Part shown: in pieces, positions 57,885 through 64,000 of the stretch
How positions within the stretch are numbered: the stretch's first letter is position 1
How the letters are laid out: each line of letters starts with the position of its first letter
From: Deroplatys truncata
Taxonomy: Eukaryota; Arthropoda; Insecta; Mantodea; Mantidae
NCBI GenBank assembly: GCA_030765065.1
Contig: CM060984.1
Location: forward strand, 83,725,988 to 83,789,987
DNA: 64,000 bases
Direction of reading: 5' to 3'
Notes under the pieces: model-generated
Seen by the model: only the letters and a program-made list of their open reading frames with translations
Told to the model about the DNA's origin: nothing
Database searches by the model: none
Translations under genes and position numbers: made by a program

Positions 57885-58702
57885 AGTTACATTCACATGA
57901 CATTCTCTACCCTCTATCGCTTATTAATAGTACACATTATTGCTACGAAAGTTTACTCTCCTATCTATTTCATTTTAATCGAGATAAACCTTTCCGGAAA
58001 TAACTGTATTACACAGATAAAAAGGGAACAGTAATAATCAAATCTTTTAGAACTGGACACTATATGCTGGCCGTGCAATCGCGAGAAACAACTGAAAATC
58101 GAAGGACTTCAAAAGAATGGTTAAGTATTGAACAATTCGATCCATTAATAACGGATATCTCAGAAACGGCTAATTCCAAAAAAAAAAACTTATTTGAAAT
58201 AAATTAAGTGTTTTAAAGATCTCTTCCTTTGTGTATTACGTTTTCGTCTATCGCCTAAGTTTATCAGTTATAGAACATTATACAAAATTCCTTCCGAATG
58301 AAGAGGACTTCACAGGCTATTCCTAGAAAATTCTGTATATTAATTTTATTTTTCATGTAAGTATCTTTAATATATGTACTTTAATCAGAATCATTAGAGC
58401 CATTTTTAAAAATTAAAAAATTTCAAAAATCTTCCATTTAAAGGGTATTTTGGGTGTGGAGATTTTCTTGAAAACCTTTGTGTCGTATCTTTGGCGGTTT
58501 CGTATTCGTCTGAACCTTTCGTTTTTGAGTTACGCTGTTTACAGACACACACACACACACACACACACAAACGGACTCTTTTATAAAAATGCTTTTTTAT
58601 TACGGGGTCATCAAAACAAGTATTTCCGATGACATCTCAGTATCGAATTTTTGGGTGGAATGCAGTATCTTCTATACTTACTAGGTAGGTGGTGGAGAAA
58701 GT
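57885..58702 (+). repeat. old HINE-like copy, full length
   Basis: From CATGTGAGTTACATTCACATG to ACTAGGTAGGTGGTGGAGAAAGTAA. A pure (AC)n tract lies at 58542-58567. The internal blocks agree with the copies at 50616 and 52326, so these three may be one older subfamily. Confidence 0.7.
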
Positions 58703-59278
58703 AACAAGGTATTGAACATTTCAAACCAATAAGAAGGGTTATCTCGGAAATGATTGATGTCACAAAAAAGTTATCGGAAATAAATTGTGTTTTAAAGAAA
58801 TCTACATGTTTTGTGAAATACTTTTTTGTCTGTCTCTTATCATAAATTGATTTGACAAAATAATACAAGATTCCCTCTAATAAAGAGAACTTCAAAGGCT
58901 ATTCCATAGAATTCTAAATATAAGCTTTGTTTGTCATATAAATGTCTTAAATTTATGGTAACTTAATCAAAATCATTACAGTAATTTTGATAAAAGTATT
59001 CATGTAAAGAGTAGTTTGGGGTGGGGGCATTCTCTTGAAAATATTCGCGTCGCATCACATACACACACATACCACATACGCGCGTACATACTTACATACG
59101 CACATACGCATACATGCATGCGGTGTAAGTATACCTACATATGGACCTTTTTTTCTAAAAATATGATCCTTTATTCGGGGGCATCAAAAACACCTAGTTC
59201 GTTGAAATCTCGGTATCGAATTTTTGGGTGGAATAAAATACCTTCTCTACCTACTAGGTACGTGGTAAAGAGAGCAAA
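58703..59278 (+). repeat. old HINE-like copy lacking its 5' end
   Basis: Begins directly behind the previous copy (AACAAGGTATTGAACATTTC) and ends CTAGGTACGTGGTAAAGAGAGC. The microsatellite is replaced by CACATAC/GCATAC repeats (about 59056-59125). Confidence 0.65.
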
Positions 59279-59385
59279 ACGTTTATGTAAGAACAACAGT
59301 ATTAAAATAGCTCTAAAATCTTTAAAAAAATATCTCAAAGGTCAAAGTCGGCATTTTAAGTACCAAATACCCCACTATGTATTTC

Positions 59386-59392
<7 letters not shown>

Positions 59393-59440
<48 letters not shown>
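59393..59440. repeat. (TA)n microsatellite
   Basis: An uninterrupted alternating TA tract of about 48 bases. Others, much shorter, lie at about 27822-27838 and 61719-61732. Confidence 0.95.
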
Positions 59441-59441
<1 letters not shown>

Positions 59442-59916
59442 CTGAATATACTTATGTAGTTATAGTTTATTCACACGCATAAGAAGTATTAGTAGCTAGT
59501 CTAACAGGTATAACTTGAAGATAAGTCAGTAGTGAGGTAGATTCTTGCAGGTATTTAGTTTTGCTGTAGGCTAGACTAAGTCGTACGCCACTGCAGATAT
59601 TTCTGAAAGAAGTTACGACGCTGCCCGACGTCAACACGCGACGCTAAAGGTGGTAGAACCACGCCCTAGGATAATTCCACCCTTATTCATTTTATAGAAA
59701 GCCGTCACGATAGTGAAATATGCATAAAAGAATCTTAAGAAACTTCGAAGTGAGCTATTCCTGTATTGATGGCCTCTTCCCTTTGGGAATGAATTAATTT
59801 ATCTAGTTCATGAGTTAACTCTGCAATGAATCAGACCTGCTACCGTAGTTGCACTATTAACGAGTGGTCTAGGACACTAAAGTCGTCATAGTAACCTTTG
59901 GCGACGTTTTAAAAAA
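59441..59916. other. unassigned interval
   Basis: No gene or repeat family recognised. Confidence 0.45.
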
Positions 59917-60724
59917 TCTGATGTGTTACACTCACATGACTTTCTCTACTCTTGTACAAACTATTTTTTCAAACGCTTATTCTCCATCTACTTCATGTTA
60001 ATCGAAATAAACATTTGCAGACTCTATCTTATTGCTAATTTTCTTGTAGATGTAAGGGGAATGTATATTTACAAGGGCAATTTGGAAATACAGTAGCCTT
60101 TAAGCACATACATATCTCTTAATAGCTGGTTGCTAGGTGCAGCACCATTCCCTTTCCCACAGATTAATACTCTTTGCATATCCAAGAGAAAAAAATGAAT
60201 AATGAATTCCCATTTGAGAAAATAATTATTGAAAAATTTAAGGGAATAACAACTAATATCTCGAAAATGGTTCACTCAACAAAAAAATGTATATGACATA
60301 AATTGTGTATTTTAACGCGATCTACATTTTTTGTGTAGTAACATTTTGTCTATCTCTTATGGTTTACGAGTTATGCAAAAGTCGTTCACATTAAAGAATA
60401 CTTTTGGAGACATTCCCAGGAAATTCAAGATATACATTTTATTTGTCATAAAAATATCTTAAACATATAATATTTTAATAAAAATCGTTAGAGCCATTTT
60501 TGAGAAAATTAAAATTTTCGAAAAATCTTCCATGTAAAGGGTACTCTGGGGTGGGGGGATTTTCTTGAAAACAGACAGACAGACACACACACGGACATGT
60601 TTCCAAAAATGCTTTTTTTGGATTCAGGGGGTCTCAAAACATATATTTCCGGTGAAATCTCGGTATCGAATTTTTGGGTGGAATACAATACTTCCCCTAC
60701 TTACTATACATAGTAGAGAAAGTA
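59917..60724 (+). mobile_element. HINE-like element, young copy 8 (internal deletion)
   Basis: Both ends are intact. The segment between TTCTTGAAAAC and the CA tract, about 85 bases in other copies, is missing, so the microsatellite (60571-60594) directly follows. Otherwise close to copies 4 and 7. Confidence 0.85.
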
Positions 60725-61945
60725 ACAAATTCAACACAGCGCCCTTCCGATTCTGAATATGTGGAAGTGGAAATGCCATAACAGTTGAATTACGTCACAT
60801 GTAAACAGCATATTATAGTGTGGTCGACCAAATAATATTTTTTCTTCTTCTACATGTGAAGAATGTGTCCTGAAAATTTAGCTTTATCTTATTGTTGCAT
60901 TGTATTACAGGTCAAGTTTTGAAATTTTTGTCAGGTGTGTTTAAATTATTTATCCAGCAATGTTTGCAGTGTTCCAGTTTATCGTTAATTCCAAAAATGT
61001 TAATACGTTATTAATTTTCGACTTTTTTTGTTCCCTAATAGGAATTTAAAATTTCTATTATCTATTAAGTGCGTCTGTAATCTTGTTGTTCATGACCCAA
61101 TTTTTATTTTCTCCACCTGCGGTGTACGAAATATTTATTTCGTCCAAGTACTCCAAATCGATATTTTGCGATGCTACACCTTTTTAGGTCTCCTGAATAC
61201 AAAAGAGACACCCGTGATTAAGTCAAACACGAAAATTCGTATAAATACCATCTTTTTATTTGAGTCTCGTATCTTTGATGGACGAAGACAAAAATGTACA
61301 CGGAAATACTGCTTTAACGGTTTTCATTAAAATAGTATTTGTTTGAGCTACTAGTGGTATAAAATGCGTATCTTCAATATGCTGAAATAGCTTATTGAAT
61401 TTTGTGTAAATGACAAACCATAAAACATATAACAACGTACTACGGGACAAATCTAATTGTACAATTTTCCATAAAATTAGTCCTTTGCAAAATATTTTGT
61501 TACTTTTCCCAGGGTGAAGATTGCTTTTGTGCAACGTGCACGTGCTCGTACATAAGATGTTTGTAAACGTGTACTTAACTCCAATTTTCCCCCTTAAGGT
61601 AATTATTAATCCAGCTGAGGGCTGATTCTGGTTCTTGCACACAACAAAAACTGTGTGGCCTATTCAGAACCCCTATTAGGCAAGTATATATAGTAATTAA
61701 GGTAAATTTTAGTAAATTTTATATATATATATAACAGGTGAGTCAGCTGTCCCTATTTATTTATGAATTTCTGCAACGTGCTAAACGACATATTCGACTT
61801 ACGCCTTTCTTGAATGCCTTCTAATGATTGAGGAGAGAAAACAAAATACAAATAAGATGATACAGAAAACAGATATGCTGTAGCGATGCCGTGCAATGGG
61901 GCCAGGAAAGTTTTTACCAAGGTTGCTTACCTGCTTCCTCTCCCT
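60725..61945. other. unassigned interval
   Basis: A HINE-like trace may lie at about 61100-61340 in diverged form (TCTCCACCTGCGGTGTACG; CTCCTGAATACAAAAG). A transposon-like end (ACAGGTGAGTCAGCTGTCCC) occurs at about 61734. No gene recognised. Confidence 0.4.
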
Positions 61946-61949
61946 ACTG

Positions 61950-62717
61950 CACATGAACTCCACGTCCATTCACAGTGGCAACAATAAGACGAACAGTTGT
62001 GAGCAAGCGGTCGTGAGATACAGTCGCAATGTTTTTAAAACATGAACAGAGAAACTGGTTAAAAATACACGACATTGTCATCAAGGATTGCAAGAGGCTT
62101 GCGGTGCAGCTGTGTTGCCTTACAGAAGGTAGCAAGGTGGGTTCCAGCCTTCACGAAAGTGTGTTGGACATACCGCGATTTGGTCACCCCCAGTAAGTGA
62201 CGAAGATGTGTAGGCGGTATTCGTGTTAGTGGAGATGGTATCTGCCCCAAGACAGAACCTTAATGCGGAGTACTGCTGTTCATTTTTGAAAAACAATCTG
62301 CTAGCAGTTCTGAGAAGAAAACGGCGACAGTTCATTGATAACCCACACATTGTTCTGCATGACAATGCTAAGTCGCATACAGCAAGAGTTGTGTCTTAAT
62401 TGTTAAACCGCTGGGGCTAGGAAATGCTCTATCACTCTTCATACTCTCCTTGAGACTTCGATCTCATCCCCAAGATGAAGGAGCCACTTCGGGGGATTCG
62501 CTTCCGTACATTTGAAGACGATTTACAGGCAACTGACAGCTCTCTTCGTACCATTAAGGGATTAGGCAGTGCCGACGGATCCAAAGCTTCCGCATCGCGG
62601 GGAACAGGTTGTACGCAACCTGGTGACTACATCGAAGGCCTATAAAACTTAGAACCATGTACGTGTACTGTGTACGGAGAAATAAAATAGTTGCGAGAAC
62701 TAAAAAATCACCCCTTG
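61950..62717 (+). pseudogene. mariner transposase remnant (DDD type)
   Basis: Plus-strand frames read LNAEYCCSFLKNNLLAVLRR, then KRRQFIDNPHIVLHDNAKSHTA, then KMKEPLRGIRFRTFEDDLQAT. These match the catalytic C-terminal half of a mariner subgroup common in insects. The HDNAKSHT Asp is the second catalytic residue. The third lies in YSP-DFDL, where about four residues are deleted and a TGA is present. Stops interrupt the helix between them. The right terminus AAATCACCCCTTG followed by TA (62718-62719) looks like a mariner end. The N-terminal half is not recognisable. Confidence 0.7.
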
Positions 62718-62719
62718 TA

Positions 62720-63300
62720 TAAACAAAATGTTATAATGATGAGATGGTCGCTGACGTGCATATTCATGGTAGAAGGCTCTTAGCGAATGGCTATTAGCCA
62801 GTGAGATGTGCTTGACTGATTTATAAGAGATTCCCGCCTTGGGCTGTTCCCACGAATGACTTGGAGGCATTTTTTATTCATCACGTTGAGTAAAAAAAAC
62901 CTGGCTGGGTAGCAGCACAAACCATAACATATGTAATCGAGCACTTTTAAGTTTGTGGAGTTCTGTAGAGCTGTTTGGTGCAAACACTAACTCCATTACA
63001 GACCTGGTCTAATTACACTAGTCTACATTTTCAAACCTTTTGTCAGATGATTTCCTAAAAGTGGGTGTTCTTGAATCAGATTTTTATGCTGATTCCAGAA
63101 ATAACTTCCGTTTTTTCTATCACGTCAGGTTGTTACACAAAATAAGTAATGTTTTGACAATTTTACTAATGAGCGTAGAAAAGTATTCAAATACAAATTC
63201 ACACAAGGTAAGTTATTATTCAAGAAACATTTTAAGAATACTCTCAAGAACTTCATGACTACATTTTAACAAAATAAGAAGCCAAAGTGTTTCATTTAAT
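62720..63300. other. unassigned interval
   Basis: No gene or repeat family recognised. Confidence 0.45.
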
Positions 63301-63304
63301 TTTT

Positions 63305-63857
63305 TTAAAAATTTCTCTTCTTTGACTTCCTTGCAGATCCTTGAAGATGACTGTCCCTCCTCAACATCCAACAGTGTTCGGCCATCATAGTTTCATTCCA
63401 TCTCCCCTGGTACCTCCTCTCCATTTCCTTAATATCTTGGTGAAAACGTTCACCCTGCTCTTCACTACAATGCCCCAGATTTTCTGGAAAGTAGTCGATA
63501 TGTGAATGCAGAAAATGCACCTTTACACTCATGTTACAACCCATCTTTTTTAAATTTTCCAACATTGTTTCGACAATGGCCTTGTAATTAGGATCTTTGT
63601 TATTGCCTAAGAAGTTTTCAGTAGCTGATCGGAAGGCGGTCCATGCTTCTATTTCTCTCTCATTCATTGTCTTCTCAAAATTTCCATCCTTCATCAATTT
63701 CTTTATTTGAGGACCAACAAAAATTCCAGCCTTTAATTTGTCTTGTGTAATAAAGGTAAATTTTTTGGAAAGGTACTTGAAGCAGGGTCCTTACAAATTG
63801 CTTCATCAAGCCCAATTGTATGTGTAGTGGCGCAACCAATATCTTTATATCTCTATA
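63305..63857 (-). pseudogene. C-terminal fragment of a widespread arthropod repeat-borne protein
   Basis: The frame 63305-63697 continues open upstream to about 63785 (LSKKFTFITQDKLKAGIFVG). It contains NFLGNNKDPNYKAIVETML, CNMSVKVHFLHSHIDYFPEN, EEQGERFHQDIKEMERRYQG and RWNETMMAEHCWMLRRD, and ends in a basic tail, then TAA. I recognise these words from uncharacterised proteins found in many arthropod genomes, usually multicopy, but I know no proven function. Upstream, another frame reads APLHIQLGLMKQFVRTL, so a frameshift near 63785-63790 has removed several residues. A HINE-like copy begins at 63858 and cuts the gene. Probably part of an unclassified transposable element; a host gene fragment is less likely. 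Confidence 0.6.
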
Positions 63858-64000
63858 TTACTTTCTCTACTACGTATAGTAAGTAGGGAAAGTATTGTAT
63901 TCCACCCAAAATTTCGATACCGAGATTTCACCTGAAATACATGTTTTGAGACCCCCTGAATCCAAAAACAGGATTTTTGGAAACATGTCCGTGTGTGTGT
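63858..64000 (-). mobile_element. HINE-like element, young copy 9, cut by window edge
   Basis: Starts TTACTTTCTCTACTACGTAT and continues through CACCCAAAATTTCGATACCG to the beginning of the GT tract at 63990-64000. The rest lies beyond the window. Confidence 0.85.

Overview
The window looks like nuclear DNA of an animal, most likely an insect with a large, AT-rich, repeat-filled genome. The transposase types (rosa-like DD41D and DD34D mariners, HARBI1, a Kolobok/'Mutator-like' transposase), jockey-type LINE pieces, tRNA-derived SINEs and the lack of any bacterial-style gene packing all fit an insect. The order cannot be fixed from the sequence alone. I see no intact host gene, no rRNA and no convincing functional tRNA gene. 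Almost every recognisable protein segment belongs to a broken transposable element.

The dominant repeat is one family of about 0.8-0.95 kb with conserved ends, a subterminal 11-bp inverted repeat (ACTTTCTCTAC / GTAGAGAAAGT), a central CA/GT microsatellite and a palindromic 3' end. I call it the HINE-like family because this architecture resembles Drosophila DINE-1/Helentron-associated elements; that class assignment is inference. Eight nearly complete young copies and one cut by the window edge are present, plus many older, diverged copies (at least fifteen pieces). Three young copies sit inside older copies, two of them at the same internal site.

Region by region: 1-460 SINE inside a HINE-like end; 478-1512 broken HARBI1 transposase; 1955-8850 HINE-like copies, old and young, with SINEs; 9252-9948 internally deleted mariner; 11414-21164 a three-level nest in which a DD41D mariner with long TIRs contains a foldback-like element (about 890-bp arms around a 4-kb tandem-repeat core), and the right arm contains a 3,064-bp Kolobok-like transposon with TTAA target duplication. 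21.2-41.9 kb holds HINE-like copies, several SINEs, a Tc1-type MITE and two 3' ends of LINEs. 42.0-44.4 kb is a mariner whose gene is split by an array of about eighteen ~70-bp repeats. 44.47-46.1 kb is a GC-rich LINE-derived element carrying only ORF1. 46.2-53.2 kb holds old HINE-like pieces, SINEs and a 36-bp tandem array. 54.0-55.9 kb is a rosa-type DD41D transposon with ~300-bp TIRs. 56-62 kb holds HINE-like and SINE copies. 61.95-62.72 kb is a mariner remnant, and 63.3-63.86 kb is a fragment of a widespread arthropod repeat-borne protein interrupted by a HINE-like copy.

No pathway or operon-like cooperation exists here. The biology is layered transposon insertion, and the nesting gives relative ages: SINEs and young HINE-like copies are late, and old HINE-like copies, the rosa element and the HARBI1 gene are early.
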